From contig NZ_WTEV01000001.1 of assembly GCF_009795885.1 (NCBI RefSeq), positions 154,433 to 218,432 of the forward strand: a DNA stretch of 64,000 nt, written 5' to 3'. The first letter of the stretch is position 1. Every line of letters begins with the position of its first letter. The position numbers and the translations under genes are program-made. Origin of the DNA: Gilliamella sp. Pas-s25. GTDB lineage: Bacteria; Pseudomonadota; Gammaproteobacteria; Enterobacterales; Orbaceae. This document shows positions 8,647-18,249 of this stretch, in pieces. A model generated the notes under the pieces. That model saw only the letters and a list, made by a program, of their open reading frames with translations, had not been told where the DNA came from and did not search any database.

Positions 8647-9187
8647 TGCAACACTCCTTTATATGATATTAAAAAAGCCTTGAGGGATAAATACTCAATC
8701 GTTTTTTGAATATTGTGTCCCAGAGACTTTGTTTGGGACTTGTAGAGCGTGATAAAAAAGATCATTTTTAAATTGATCTTACCTACTTTAAAAAAATATA
8801 TTTTACTTTTCAAGTAGAATATTTTTGATTTGAAGATATTACAAATATTGGTTTGTAAAACATTAAGTTGTTTCAATAAAACCTTTAATAATTACTTCAC
8901 ACCTGTTCAACCAACATAATCTATTAGAAACGTCGAACTGTTTACATTATATGCTTAAAATAATCCTCTAGGAAACTATAAGGTATTTTATCCAAAATCG
9001 CTGAAACTTCTGTTTTCTATTTTTTGAATCGCTAAATATTTGCCGGTTGATGCCATATCATCATCAAAGTGCATATTAATTTTTCTGTTTTCTTATTCGT
9101 TGCTGGGCTAGCAGGTTGAGTGAATTTTTCATTTATATGGGGGTTATCACCTATTTTATTGGTTATTGGTTCTAAATAGATCAACTC

Positions 9188-9230
9188 TTGTTAAAAATAT
9201 TCAGGAGTCTATACCGTTTCAGTATAAAAA
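9188..9230 (+). repeat. dispersed short repeat, copy upstream of the TonB receptor
   Basis: Contains TTGTTAAAAATATTCAGG, then CTATACCGTTTCAGTATAAA. It shares its left two thirds with the blocks at 807 and 998 and its right third (GTTTCAGTATAAAA) with the copy at 60577. No coding potential. Confidence 0.7.
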
Positions 9231-9491
9231 CATAGAGAGTTTAACAGAAATGATTTTTGGTTACATCTAAACATTAATACAAGGGGGCACCAACTAGTGA
9301 TTAGCTCCTATTGTGTAACGATGGTAAGGCCCCTATGTGTATATAGAAATGCTCCATTTAAATAACAAAACTAAAACTAAATAAGCTTTGAAAACGTTCA
9401 ATTAATTAAAATAATATAAAAATTATAATGTTATTAATTAATTGTTATTGTTCTATTTATCTCCATTTGATAACAAATTTATTCTTTCCGA

Positions 9492-9544
9492 TTGACAAAT
9501 ATAAATTTTATGATGAAATATTATTAAGAATGATTATCATTATT
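9492..9544 (+). promoter_or_regulatory. Fur-box promoter of the TonB receptor/ABC/protease operon
   Basis: TTGACA (9492-9497) is a consensus -35, with an AT-rich -10 in 9514-9524. Directly after it, 9526-9544 (AAGAATGATTATCATTATT) matches the 19-bp Fur consensus GATAATGATAATCATTATC at 15 of 19 positions, counted by eye. A Fur-Fe dimer here would block transcription, so the operon should be induced by iron limitation. Confidence 0.8.
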
Positions 9545-9606
9545 ATTATAAAGTGAAAATTTAACGATGAATGCATCGTTATTATATTTGTGGATGGATT
9601 TTTTAC

Positions 9607-12135
9607 ATGAAAAAAGTAGTAATATCGGCTTTACCTTTGTTGTTAGTTAGTTATAATCCTGCAGTTTTCGCCAAGCAAAATCAAATCAGTCAAACTATCG
9701 TCGAAAATAGTGATGATGAAGTCAAAAATAAAGATGATGTTATTGTTGTGACATCACCTATTCCTAAAATATCGAAGCCACAATCGGTTGATTCTGCTCA
9801 AATAACGCAAATGAATACAGGTGATGGTAACATCACCGATCTATTAAAGACGTCACCAGCAGTACAAATGTCTAATAGTAGTTATAATGGTATGACTCAA
9901 GGAGAGATTAAACCAGCCGATATCTCAATTCATGGCAATACTAGTTATCAGAACAATTATCAGTTAGACGGCATTAGTTTTAATAATGATGTCGATCCGG
10001 TTGATCCTGGATTAGGGGTAACCAATACCCGTGTCGATAGTGATGAACAAGGTCTTTACATTGATAGTCGTCTAATCAATGAAATTAAATTATATGACAA
10101 TAATATTCCTGTTGAATATGGTGGGTTTACAGGTGGTGTTGTGGATGTGATTAGTCGTCATTGGAATCATGAGACTAATGGTAGTATTTTTTATCGTAAA
10201 ACTCACTCTTCATGGAATAAGACACATGTTGATCCAGCAATTAATTTTGATAGTTCAGCAAATGATGCAAGTCATCCGAGTCGATTTCAACCTAAATATA
10301 GTAAACAAAATTTTGGTGGTTGGTTTGAAACGGGGATTACCGACAATCTAGGTTTGATGTTTGCTGCATCTAGAAGAGAATCGGATATTTCTTCAGTCAC
10401 TTATCAAGGCCCTTCATTATTATTAGAAGGAGATGATTTGATTGAAATTCGAAAAAACGGTGGCATGAAAAACCAAACACGCGTTTCAGATAATTTTTCA
10501 TCTAAATTTACTTGGTATGCTACTGACCAAACAATCGTCAATCTTTCGGCCAATTATTCTAAGTATGATAATTATTCCTTTGCTGCAACTGTAGCTAATT
10601 CTGGCTATGATACTAAGCACAATGGGTTAAGTATGGCGTTGCAACTAATGCATGAGTTTGATTTTGCCAAATTAGATGTGACCACTAGTTATCAAATGCT
10701 AGAAGATAAAAGAACCAATGATCAAAATTATTTTGTTACGTTAGTTGATTATTCTGATTGGCGAAATCCCGTGCAATATCATTCGGGAGGCGTTGGTAAT
10801 TTAACCACTAAACAAAATAATTGGGGATTTAAATCAAAGCTTGAGTTTATGCCTATTAATTGGTTGAATGTAACGCATGAGCCCTCTATGGGGTTTGAAT
10901 TGACAAAAACCAAAGCTCGCTATATTCGCAATGAAGATTTTTATCGTTATACCTATACTGGTACATGGGATTCTCTTCCTTGGCTCTCTTTTGCTGATCA
11001 TGCTTCAGTTTTCCAAGCAGGTCATTATCAAGCAAGCTATGATAATTACACACTATTTGCTGATGATACAATGCAATATGGTCGCTTAACTGTTCGTCCA
11101 GGGATACGAATTGATTATGATAGTTTTATTAAAGATGCCAATCTGGCCCCAAGATTAGTGACTAGTTTTGATGCTTTTGGTAACGGTAATACTGTCTTAA
11201 CTACGGGGTTTAACCGTTATTATGGTCGTACTATGATGGCTTATGCTTTATATGGTGCACAAAATGCAGGATTAAAGAACTGTTATTATTTTTGTACTCC
11301 TGGACAAGTTGATGAAGATTGGATAAGTTCAAGTGATTTTGAGGGGTTAGATTCACTTTCTACGCCTTACAATGACGAAATTAGCTTAGGCATTGAGCAG
11401 ATCGTAGATAATAGTTTATGGCAATTACAATATGTGCATCGCGAAAGCTATGATGAAGTTCGCAGTCGTCCTAAATATAATAATGGTAGATCAAATGTTC
11501 GAACCTTTGATAATTCTGGGCGTAGTAAGCATGATACTGTTTCACTAACGGTAAAAAATAGGCTACCTATTGAGTTTTATCATGCTGAACATACAGCATC
11601 AGCATCTATTTCATGGCAGCAAAGCAAAAGTAATTCACCTAAAGAATTAGGGTATGCGCATTATGATCCAGCAAATAACGTTCGCCATGATAAAGTTTGG
11701 TATAACGGTAAAATAATTAATGCATCGGATTTACCCGCAACCGATTTTAATATCCCTGTTAAAGTCAATGTTGAGCTCACAAGTAAGATCCCTGAATATG
11801 ATTTAACTCTTTATAATTTAGTGCAATGGCAAAGTTCACGGCATCAAGCTGTTCGCTATAGTAACCAATATTACATAGATCCTACTACGGGTAATAAAAT
11901 GGCAAAATACGAAAAAGAACGCTTTGCCAGTACTTTTCGGTGGGATACTAAACTCGGTTGGACACCAAGTTTTGCTAAAGGAGCTAATTTTTCGGTAGAA
12001 GTTAATAATATTTTAAATAAAAAAAATGTTATCGATCGTTATGTTTATGGTGCTGATAAGGTTGGTAATGATAGAGTTGTCAATGCTTATGCACCAGGTC
12101 GTCAGTTTTGGATTCAAGTTGGTTATGACTTCTAA
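9607..12135 (+). CDS. yddB: TonB-dependent outer-membrane receptor, YddB/FusA-like
   Basis: An 842-residue outer-membrane receptor. The signal peptide is KKVVISALPLLLVSYNPAVFA. A likely TonB box (DDVIVVTSP) follows at about residue 40, then a plug domain with the ISIHGNTSYQNNYQLDGISF segment, then a long beta-barrel rich in aromatic, alternating strands, ending in a terminal aromatic (FWIQVGYDF). ATG 9607 is chosen because the signal peptide begins there; the frame extends to an ATG at 9571 that would add 12 odd residues. It is preceded by a Fur box and followed by an SbmA-like ABC protein and an M16 protease. The same three partners occur in E. coli yddA-yddB-pqqL and Pectobacterium fus. The ligand is probably an iron protein such as ferredoxin, inferred from context. 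Confidence 0.85.
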   Translation: MKKVVISALPLLLVSYNPAVFAKQNQISQTIVENSDDEVKNKDDVIVVTSPIPKISKPQSVDSAQITQMNTGDGNITDLLKTSPAVQMSNSSYNGMTQGEIKPADISIHGNTSYQNNYQLDGISFNNDVDPVDPGLGVTNTRVDSDEQGLYIDSRLINEIKLYDNNIPVEYGGFTGGVVDVISRHWNHETNGSIFYRKTHSSWNKTHVDPAINFDSSANDASHPSRFQPKYSKQNFGGWFETGITDNLGLMFAASRRESDISSVTYQGPSLLLEGDDLIEIRKNGGMKNQTRVSDNFSSKFTWYATDQTIVNLSANYSKYDNYSFAATVANSGYDTKHNGLSMALQLMHEFDFAKLDVTTSYQMLEDKRTNDQNYFVTLVDYSDWRNPVQYHSGGVGNLTTKQNNWGFKSKLEFMPINWLNVTHEPSMGFELTKTKARYIRNEDFYRYTYTGTWDSLPWLSFADHASVFQAGHYQASYDNYTLFADDTMQYGRLTVRPGIRIDYDSFIKDANLAPRLVTSFDAFGNGNTVLTTGFNRYYGRTMMAYALYGAQNAGLKNCYYFCTPGQVDEDWISSSDFEGLDSLSTPYNDEISLGIEQIVDNSLWQLQYVHRESYDEVRSRPKYNNGRSNVRTFDNSGRSKHDTVSLTVKNRLPIEFYHAEHTASASISWQQSKSNSPKELGYAHYDPANNVRHDKVWYNGKIINASDLPATDFNIPVKVNVELTSKIPEYDLTLYNLVQWQSSRHQAVRYSNQYYIDPTTGNKMAKYEKERFASTFRWDTKLGWTPSFAKGANFSVEVNNILNKKNVIDRYVYGADKVGNDRVVNAYAPGRQFWIQVGYDF

Positions 12136-12192
12136 TTTACATAAAACGTTATACTTTTGTCAAAATAATATAAATTTTAGTACCGCATAAAT

Positions 12193-13923
12193 ATGCAAAA
12201 AATTAAACAATTTTTATATTTAGTAAAGCCATTTTGGTGTTCATCAGCATCAAAGGTGGCTTGGTTATTATTACTCTCTGTTATCGTATTAAGCTTATCT
12301 ACTGTATGGTTTAATGTTAAATTAAATCAATGGAATGGTGATTTTTATAATGCTTTACAGACTTTAAATGGGCAAATTCTTTATCGTTTATTAGGCGATT
12401 TTATAGTTCTTATTGTTATTATGATTTTGGTTGTTGTGTACGCTGATTATTTACAAAAGAAATTGTTAATAATTTGGCGTCACCACATGACAGAAAAGGT
12501 AACTAAGCAATGGTTATCTAAACATTCTCACCACTATCACCTTAAATGTAGGCAAGATAAACTAGATAATCCCGATCAACGTATTGCGGAAGATGTTTAT
12601 TTACTAATCAAACAATCATTGGATTTATTGCTTTCATTTTTGCGTTCATGTATGACGTTAATCTCTTTCACTGCCATTCTTTGGACACTATCTGGTGCTA
12701 TTTCCTTTACTTTGCTATCGATGGATATTTATATTCCAGGTTATATGGTTTTTGTCTGTCTTATTTATACATTATTAGGCGTTATTTGTACGCATGCTAT
12801 AGGCAAACCATTACATAAGATTAATGTGGAAAAACAAAGAAGTGAAGCTGATTATCGTGCAGCCTTGATTTATTGTCATCAATCTAGCGAAGCAATTGCT
12901 GGTCAACATGGTGAAAAACAAGAAACAGCTAGATTACAAAACAAATTTACTGCTATTATTCATAATTGGCAAAATTTGATGAATAATGAAAGAAATCTTT
13001 CATTTTTTAGTGTAGGTTATCAACAAGTTTCTTCTTTAGCCCCCATTTTTTTTGCCTTACCGGCATTTATTGCTGGCTTAATTAATTTAGGTGGCTTAAT
13101 GCAGATTAGGCAAGCCTTTATGCAGGTTTCATCGGCATTAAGTTGGTTTATTTATGCATACCGAGATATTGCTATTTGGCAAGCAACGGTAACTCGGCTT
13201 TATCATTTTATTCGACTTTTAGATGAGCTACCTGAAAACACTATTATCCCATCTACCAATAAGGATAAGTTACTCGATGCACAAGTAGTATTACGAAGTG
13301 CGGATAATCAGCAGGTATTATTATCAACTAATATTGAGTTAGCTAAGGGAGATACTCTATTACTTCAAGGGCTTTCTGGTATAGGCAAATCGACACTATT
13401 AAAAGCCATTAGTGGTTTTTGGGCAAACTATCAAGGTGTCATTCAACGCACAGATAATTATCTGTGGATCCCACAAAAAATTTGGCTTAGCTATGATAGA
13501 TTAGATAATTTATTGACTTATCCAGCGTGTCCGCAAAGTTTTGCTCGAGATGCACTAATTGAAACGTTGTCATTGGTGGGTTTAGATAAATTAAATAGTG
13601 AATTAGAAACGGAAGATGATTGGAGCAACCGTCTATCGGGTGGGGAACAGCAACGCTTAATGTTTGCTCGATTATTACTTAATAAACCCGATCTGATATT
13701 ATTAGATGAAGTAACTTCCGCATTGGATTTACCAAGCGTTTATCAACTTATTTCGTTATTACAAGAAAAACTGCCTGAAAGCGCAGTGATCTTTGTTTCT
13801 CATCAGCCGATACAAAATTATGTTAAATACATGATCAATTTAGATACTAATGTTAATCCGTCAAGTCAAGAATTAGCTAAACTGAACAGTATTGTTGATA
13901 ATGTGTTTGTATCTAAGGTTTAA
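12193..13923 (+). CDS. yddA: SbmA/BacA-like ABC transporter (fused permease-ATPase), YddA/FusD-like
   Basis: A 576-residue fused ABC protein. The N-terminal half has about six membrane segments of the ABC_membrane_2 (SbmA/BacA/ABCD) type, including LNQWNGDFYNALQ near residue 45, a hallmark of this group. The C-terminal ATPase has Walker A GLSGIGKST (about 394), signature LSGGEQQRL (about 480) and Walker B LILLDE (about 502), all intact. It follows the TonB receptor by 57 nt with no obvious Shine-Dalgarno site and precedes the protease gene by 5 nt. In protease-associated import systems this component handles the peptide or ligand at the inner membrane; its exact role here is inferred. Confidence 0.88.
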   Translation: MQKIKQFLYLVKPFWCSSASKVAWLLLLSVIVLSLSTVWFNVKLNQWNGDFYNALQTLNGQILYRLLGDFIVLIVIMILVVVYADYLQKKLLIIWRHHMTEKVTKQWLSKHSHHYHLKCRQDKLDNPDQRIAEDVYLLIKQSLDLLLSFLRSCMTLISFTAILWTLSGAISFTLLSMDIYIPGYMVFVCLIYTLLGVICTHAIGKPLHKINVEKQRSEADYRAALIYCHQSSEAIAGQHGEKQETARLQNKFTAIIHNWQNLMNNERNLSFFSVGYQQVSSLAPIFFALPAFIAGLINLGGLMQIRQAFMQVSSALSWFIYAYRDIAIWQATVTRLYHFIRLLDELPENTIIPSTNKDKLLDAQVVLRSADNQQVLLSTNIELAKGDTLLLQGLSGIGKSTLLKAISGFWANYQGVIQRTDNYLWIPQKIWLSYDRLDNLLTYPACPQSFARDALIETLSLVGLDKLNSELETEDDWSNRLSGGEQQRLMFARLLLNKPDLILLDEVTSALDLPSVYQLISLLQEKLPESAVIFVSHQPIQNYVKYMINLDTNVNPSSQELAKLNSIVDNVFVSKV

Positions 13924-13928
13924 ATACT

Positions 13929-16727
13929 ATGTTAAAAAATTATTTATATCGTACTTTATTTATTTTATTGCTAAATTTTCCTCATTTATGTTGGGCAATA
14001 ACGCCAATTGACACTGATCCAGCAATAGAAACTTACCAATTAGAGAATGGTTTAACCGTTTATCTACAACCACGCCCAAAAGCAGGATTAGAATTAAGGT
14101 TAATTGTGCACAGTGGTTCCTTGCAAGAAAATGAAAAGCAACTAGGTTTAGCGCATTTTGTTGAACATATGGCATTTAAAGGAACAAAAAATTTCCCAGA
14201 TAAATCAAGTTTTAAGTCGCTAGAAGAGCATGGTATTCATTTAGGTAGCCATATAAATGCTGCGACCAGCTTTAATTCTACTGTATACCGTTTGTCGTTA
14301 CCAACTAGTACAGATCAACAGGTAGAAAAGGGATTAATGGTATTATCTGATTGGGCTTATCATATTTCTTTTGAATCGAAAGATTATGAAAGTGAACGCG
14401 ATGTTATTATCGAAGAATGGCGTTTACGACAAGGTGTGGCTTATCGTATTAATACTATCTTAGATGAATTACGTTATCATGGTAGCTTATATGCTGATCG
14501 AGCACCGATTGGTTCGTTAGATATTATAAAAAATGCGCCTGTAGAAGAGGCGAAAACCTTTTATTCCAATTGGTATCAACCTCAAAGAATGAGCCTAGTT
14601 GTTGTAGGAAACTTTGATACTAAAGTCGCAAAACAGTGGATTGCTAAGTTTTTTGGTCAACGTCCTCGAGGTAATGCACCTGTTGATGTTCCTCAATTAA
14701 GGGCTTTTGCATCGCAGAGTGAGCCATTAGTTAAGATTATTCTTGATCGTGAACAAGGGCAAAGGCTAATACAATTAGCATTACAACGTAATTTGCCAAC
14801 AACCTTAAATACACCACAAGGCATAAAAGAAGACGTTTTTGATCTAGTCTGGTTAACACTACTTAATCAACGGTTATCGTTATTGGTAGAAAATCAGATA
14901 TTGCCTAATTCTCAAGTTAATCAACAAGGGATCTTATTTGATGATAAACGTATGCAATATCTTATTTTTGCACAGCCAAAAGATCAACAGTATTTAGATG
15001 TAATAAAGCATCTTTTTACTGAATTACAGCGGATGTCAACCAATCGTGTATCTGAAATTGAATTGCAGCAGGTAAAAACGCAAATCTTGACAAAATTAAA
15101 ACAACAATCAGAAAATGAAAGTAATTATCAAAATGATTATTTAGCTAATCAATTAGTTAACAACATCACCAATAGTTTGCCCATACAAAATAAACAGCAA
15201 CAATTAACACAAACAGAAAAGATTTTAAAAAATGTTAATCCAGAACAATTGCAAACAATGGTGGCTGAAAGGTTAAATAGTGCTGATTTACGGATTGCTA
15301 TTATTGGACCTGATAGTGATGAAAAAGCTATTAATATATCTCAAATCAAACAATTATGGCAATCTATTAGGCAAACTCAGCTAGGTGACTTTTCTTTTAA
15401 AAAGGTGGATGTTAACCTTGATATAGTACCGTTAGAGCAAGGAAAGATTAAAACAACCCGTAACATCAGCGAAATAAAAGCATATGAGTGGCAATTAAGC
15501 AATGGACTTCGTGTTATTGCTCGTCCTGATAATACTTTATCAAGTGATATTGAAATATTATTACAAATTCCAGGAGGATTATCCCTAGATACCTATCAAC
15601 AATTAGGTATTATGCGTTGGTCTCAAAGATTGGCTGAAGCCAGTGGATATGGATCTTATAGTGCAGCAAAATTAAACCAATTTGAACGGCAACATCAAGT
15701 TAGCGTTTACCCTTATGCAGAATTACTTTATCATGGTTTACGTGGAAAAGCCCCCAATGATCAATTAGCATCATTATTTAAATTATTCTATTTGAAATTA
15801 ACAGCGGCTAATTTTGACCCAGAAAGATTAGCTAAGACCAAACAACAATTGGGCTTGGCTTACGCAAAACAACCTGTTGAAAGACAATTTTTAGATTTAA
15901 TCAATAAAAATGCTTTTAACCATGGCGAGCGTTTACTCGTTTCGCCAAAAGGACCTTGGATCAATTTTACTGCTGATCAACTTAAACAATTCTATTCACA
16001 AACGTTTAGCTTACCGCTATCAGCTAATATTATTATTTCTGGACGTTTTAATATTGATGACATTAAGCCCTTAGTGGAATGTTGGTTTGCAGGTTTACCT
16101 GTTGTTGATAGGAAAACTACATGGATAGATAATGGTATCACACCAATTCATCATTCAATGCAAAAAGCCTATCCAATGGCTAGCAGTGATAAATCGATGG
16201 TCAGCATACTTTATTCTGAGCAAAAATCATGGCAGCTTAGTGATCAACTGAAACTTGAATTACTTGATTATATTGTTAATTTAAGGCTACGTCATTATGT
16301 AAGGGAACAAGCTTCTGGTGTTTATACGATTATTTTTTCTCAACAATTGATTAAATATCCGACTCCTTATTATTTGGCTAGGTTAAATTTCACCACGGCA
16401 CCAGATAAGGTTAACGCTTTAACTTTACTGGCTGATAAAGTGATTCAATCAGTAGCACATGATGGTATTACCTTAGATGAACTAGAGCAGGCGAAAAAAT
16501 CATGGTTACTCGATCATCAAGAAAAGGTGACAAGTTCTACTTATTGGTTAACAGCTATGGCACAAATAGCTGCTGATGGAGATCGTTTTGATGAGTTAAA
16601 GACACAACCAAATATCATTGAAGCTATCGCATTGGAGGATATCAATCATTTAGCGAAGCAATTATTAGGTAAAAATCCAAAAATTTTCACTTTATTGCCA
16701 AAAGAAAATAACAGCTTGAATCAATAA
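13929..16727 (+). CDS. pqqL: periplasmic M16 zinc metalloprotease, PqqL/FusC-like
   Basis: A 932-residue protein with a signal peptide (FILLLNFPHLCWA) and two M16 (pitrilysin/insulinase) half-domains, about 35-490 and 500-930, the usual length of PqqL (about 931). The N-terminal half carries the inverted zinc motif HFVEH (His76, Glu79, His80) with a downstream Glu in SERDVIIEEW, so it should be catalytically active; the C-terminal half lacks the motif, as in the family. Pectobacterium FusC cleaves plant ferredoxin in the periplasm after FusA import, and E. coli PqqL is its homologue. The gene starts 5 nt after the ABC gene and ends the operon. Confidence 0.9.
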   Translation: MLKNYLYRTLFILLLNFPHLCWAITPIDTDPAIETYQLENGLTVYLQPRPKAGLELRLIVHSGSLQENEKQLGLAHFVEHMAFKGTKNFPDKSSFKSLEEHGIHLGSHINAATSFNSTVYRLSLPTSTDQQVEKGLMVLSDWAYHISFESKDYESERDVIIEEWRLRQGVAYRINTILDELRYHGSLYADRAPIGSLDIIKNAPVEEAKTFYSNWYQPQRMSLVVVGNFDTKVAKQWIAKFFGQRPRGNAPVDVPQLRAFASQSEPLVKIILDREQGQRLIQLALQRNLPTTLNTPQGIKEDVFDLVWLTLLNQRLSLLVENQILPNSQVNQQGILFDDKRMQYLIFAQPKDQQYLDVIKHLFTELQRMSTNRVSEIELQQVKTQILTKLKQQSENESNYQNDYLANQLVNNITNSLPIQNKQQQLTQTEKILKNVNPEQLQTMVAERLNSADLRIAIIGPDSDEKAINISQIKQLWQSIRQTQLGDFSFKKVDVNLDIVPLEQGKIKTTRNISEIKAYEWQLSNGLRVIARPDNTLSSDIEILLQIPGGLSLDTYQQLGIMRWSQRLAEASGYGSYSAAKLNQFERQHQVSVYPYAELLYHGLRGKAPNDQLASLFKLFYLKLTAANFDPERLAKTKQQLGLAYAKQPVERQFLDLINKNAFNHGERLLVSPKGPWINFTADQLKQFYSQTFSLPLSANIIISGRFNIDDIKPLVECWFAGLPVVDRKTTWIDNGITPIHHSMQKAYPMASSDKSMVSILYSEQKSWQLSDQLKLELLDYIVNLRLRHYVREQASGVYTIIFSQQLIKYPTPYYLARLNFTTAPDKVNALTLLADKVIQSVAHDGITLDELEQAKKSWLLDHQEKVTSSTYWLTAMAQIAADGDRFDELKTQPNIIEAIALEDINHLAKQLLGKNPKIFTLLPKENNSLNQ

Positions 16728-17135
16728 AATTATTAATTTTGTTATGGAGTTAAAGTAATAAGCCAGCATATGGGGTATTACTTTTAATCCTATATTTTAG
16801 ATGTTTTTATACGGGTAATCTCTATGTCCTACTCTCATAATTATGATCGGCTTATTGTTTAATCAAACTTTTTAGTGACAAAAAGATGCCTTATATAAAC
16901 AAAAATATGGTTTCCAGTTTAAACCATGAGCCATTAAATTTGCTTAAACAACGGTTATTCTATTTATTTTAGGTGTCTAATTATGGCAAGTCTTTTTATT
17001 TTGAATCTTCGTTTTCCTAATAAACTAATTTTTATATCTAGGCAGAATTTCTAGATATGAAGGTAAAACTGTTACAATTTATTCTTTATAATAAGAATAA
17101 TTGTAATTTATAGTTTCAATAAAAAATAAAACAAT
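16728..17135. other. intergenic stretch between pqqL and fau
   Basis: About 400 bp of AT-rich sequence between convergent genes. A hairpin with a 9-bp stem (AAAGTAATA 16752-16760 with TATTACTTT 16776-16784) may end the import operon. I see nothing else. Confidence 0.45.
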
Positions 17136-17681
17136 TTAAGCATAGATGATTTCAGGTAATTGAACATCCCATGGTTTGTTATCTAGCTGTTGTACTTTTT
17201 GGCAAGCAAATGCAAGCCCAATAGGTAAAATTTGTTGGGTTTGATAATCTGCTAGTAATCGGTCATAAAATCCGCCACCCATTCCCATACGATAACCTCG
17301 TTGATCAAAAGCAACCAGCGGGGTGAAAACAATATCCAGTTGGCGGGAAGGAAGCACATTTAATCTATTTAATTCTGGTTCTAATATACCAAATTTATTT
17401 TTTATAAGTTGAGTTTGGCTAGTATATTTTAAGAAGAGTAAATGTTTGGAGGAAAATGGGTGAATAATAGGTAAATAAACAGATTTATTTTGTTGCCATA
17501 AATAATTAATTATAGGTTGGGTTTCGACTTCGCCATCAAATGATAAAAATATAGCAATATTTTTTGCAGCATTAATCGCTTGGTGACGGGCAATTTTTTG
17601 ATATATAGCTTGTTGTGCAATCTCACGTTCATCGGGAGATAATTGTCGTCTTTTTTGACGGATAATTTGCCTAATATTCAT
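17136..17681 (-). CDS. fau: 5-formyltetrahydrofolate cyclo-ligase
   Basis: A 181-residue enzyme (also called YgfA or MTHFS) that converts 5-formyl-THF to 5,10-methenyl-THF with ATP. The N-terminal RQIIRQKRRQLSPDER and the C-terminal ATP/folate loop GYRMGMGGGFYDRLL (about 130-144) identify it. It lies just downstream of 6S RNA on the same strand, the arrangement known in E. coli, where 6S RNA and this gene are co-transcribed. The start ATG at 17681 is immediately 3' of the RNA (17709). Confidence 0.93.
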   Translation of the reverse strand: MNIRQIIRQKRRQLSPDEREIAQQAIYQKIARHQAINAAKNIAIFLSFDGEVETQPIINYLWQQNKSVYLPIIHPFSSKHLLFLKYTSQTQLIKNKFGILEPELNRLNVLPSRQLDIVFTPLVAFDQRGYRMGMGGGFYDRLLADYQTQQILPIGLAFACQKVQQLDNKPWDVQLPEIIYA

Positions 17682-17708
17682 CAGTTTTCACTGTTGCTGC
17701 AAGTTCGA

Positions 17709-17892
17709 AAGAACACTCCAAGATGTCGTTAGGGTCGTAACCCTTGAACCCAAGGTTCAAGGTGAACATCGTGTTTTAATTTTTAGGTTTCCTTACAAGT
17801 AAGGCATACACACCAACTAAAAGTCACTCCGTTCTTAAGTTAAGAATATCGGCTCAGGGGACTAACCCGCATCGCGATCATCTCAGAGATGG
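17709..17892 (-). ncRNA. ssrS: 6S RNA
   Basis: On the - strand, a transcript of about 184 nt reads like E. coli 6S RNA. The closing-stem 5' side is ATCTCTGAGATG, followed by GCGGGTTAGTCCCCTGAGCCGATATT; the 3' side holds CACCTTGAACC, GGTTCAAGGGTTACG and CATCTTGGAGTG. These are the most conserved parts of the family, including the arm flanking the central bubble that mimics an open promoter and traps sigma-70 RNA polymerase. The ends are estimated from alignment by eye and may be off by a few nucleotides. It lies between zapA and fau, the conserved location. Confidence 0.93.
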
Positions 17893-17897
17893 ATACC

Positions 17898-17925
17898 ATA
17901 ATACAAAATTTAACGGATCATACAA
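17898..17925 (-). promoter_or_regulatory. 6S RNA promoter
   Basis: On the - strand, TTGTAT (17925-17920) and TATTAT (17903-17898) are spaced by 16 nt and end 5 nt before the predicted RNA 5' end at 17892. Confidence 0.6.
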
Positions 17926-17957
17926 TACCATTTGTATTAAATTTACAATTTAAATGG

Positions 17958-18242
17958 TTAATTGTTGGGATTTAAGGCAGAATCAAGTAATTGCTGTAAC
18001 ATTTTAAGCCGATTACCAAACTCATTGCTTTTTTCTTTTTCTTTGGTTAATTCATAAGAAATGTTTAGCGCGGCAGTCATAATAAGTTGATCGCTACCAA
18101 CTTGTGGAGACTTTTCTCGTAAATTTGTTAAGCGCGCATCAAGATCCTTTGCTGCACAATTAAGTGCGTCGACTTCATCAACCGGACAATTAAATTTTAA
18201 TGTTCGTCCAAAAATTTGAATAGTGACAGCTTGAGTTTCCAT
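17958..18242 (-). CDS. zapA: cell division protein ZapA
   Basis: A 94-residue FtsZ-associated protein that crosslinks Z-ring filaments. It has the small N-terminal domain (VTIQIFGRTLKFNCP) and C-terminal coiled coil (ISYELTKEKEKSNEFGNRLK) of the family. ATG 18242 begins 7 nt after the dxs stop, so it appears to be the last gene of an xseB-ispA-dxs-zapA transcript. That differs from E. coli, where zapA is separate from dxs. Confidence 0.9.
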   Translation of the reverse strand: METQAVTIQIFGRTLKFNCPVDEVDALNCAAKDLDARLTNLREKSPQVGSDQLIMTAALNISYELTKEKEKSNEFGNRLKMLQQLLDSALNPNN

Positions 18243-18249
18243 ATTTAAC

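Larger units (their letters stand above)
8647..9606. other. long divergent intergenic region with repeat, Fur box and possible gene debris
   Basis: Between katA (-) and the TonB receptor (+). It holds a dispersed repeat copy (9188-9230) and the Fur-type promoter region (9492-9544). At 9054-9179 one + frame reads as hydrophobic peptide interrupted by a single TGA at 9117 (FSVFLFVAGLAG, stop, VNFSFIWGLSPILLVIGSK), which could be a remnant of a membrane-protein gene. It is too short to assign. Nothing else is recognised. Confidence 0.45.

Noticed and set aside
8625..8876. 83-codon open frame on the - strand upstream of katA
   Set aside because: Low-complexity Lys/Ile-rich translation of AT-rich DNA; it overlaps the start of katA and has no supporting signal.
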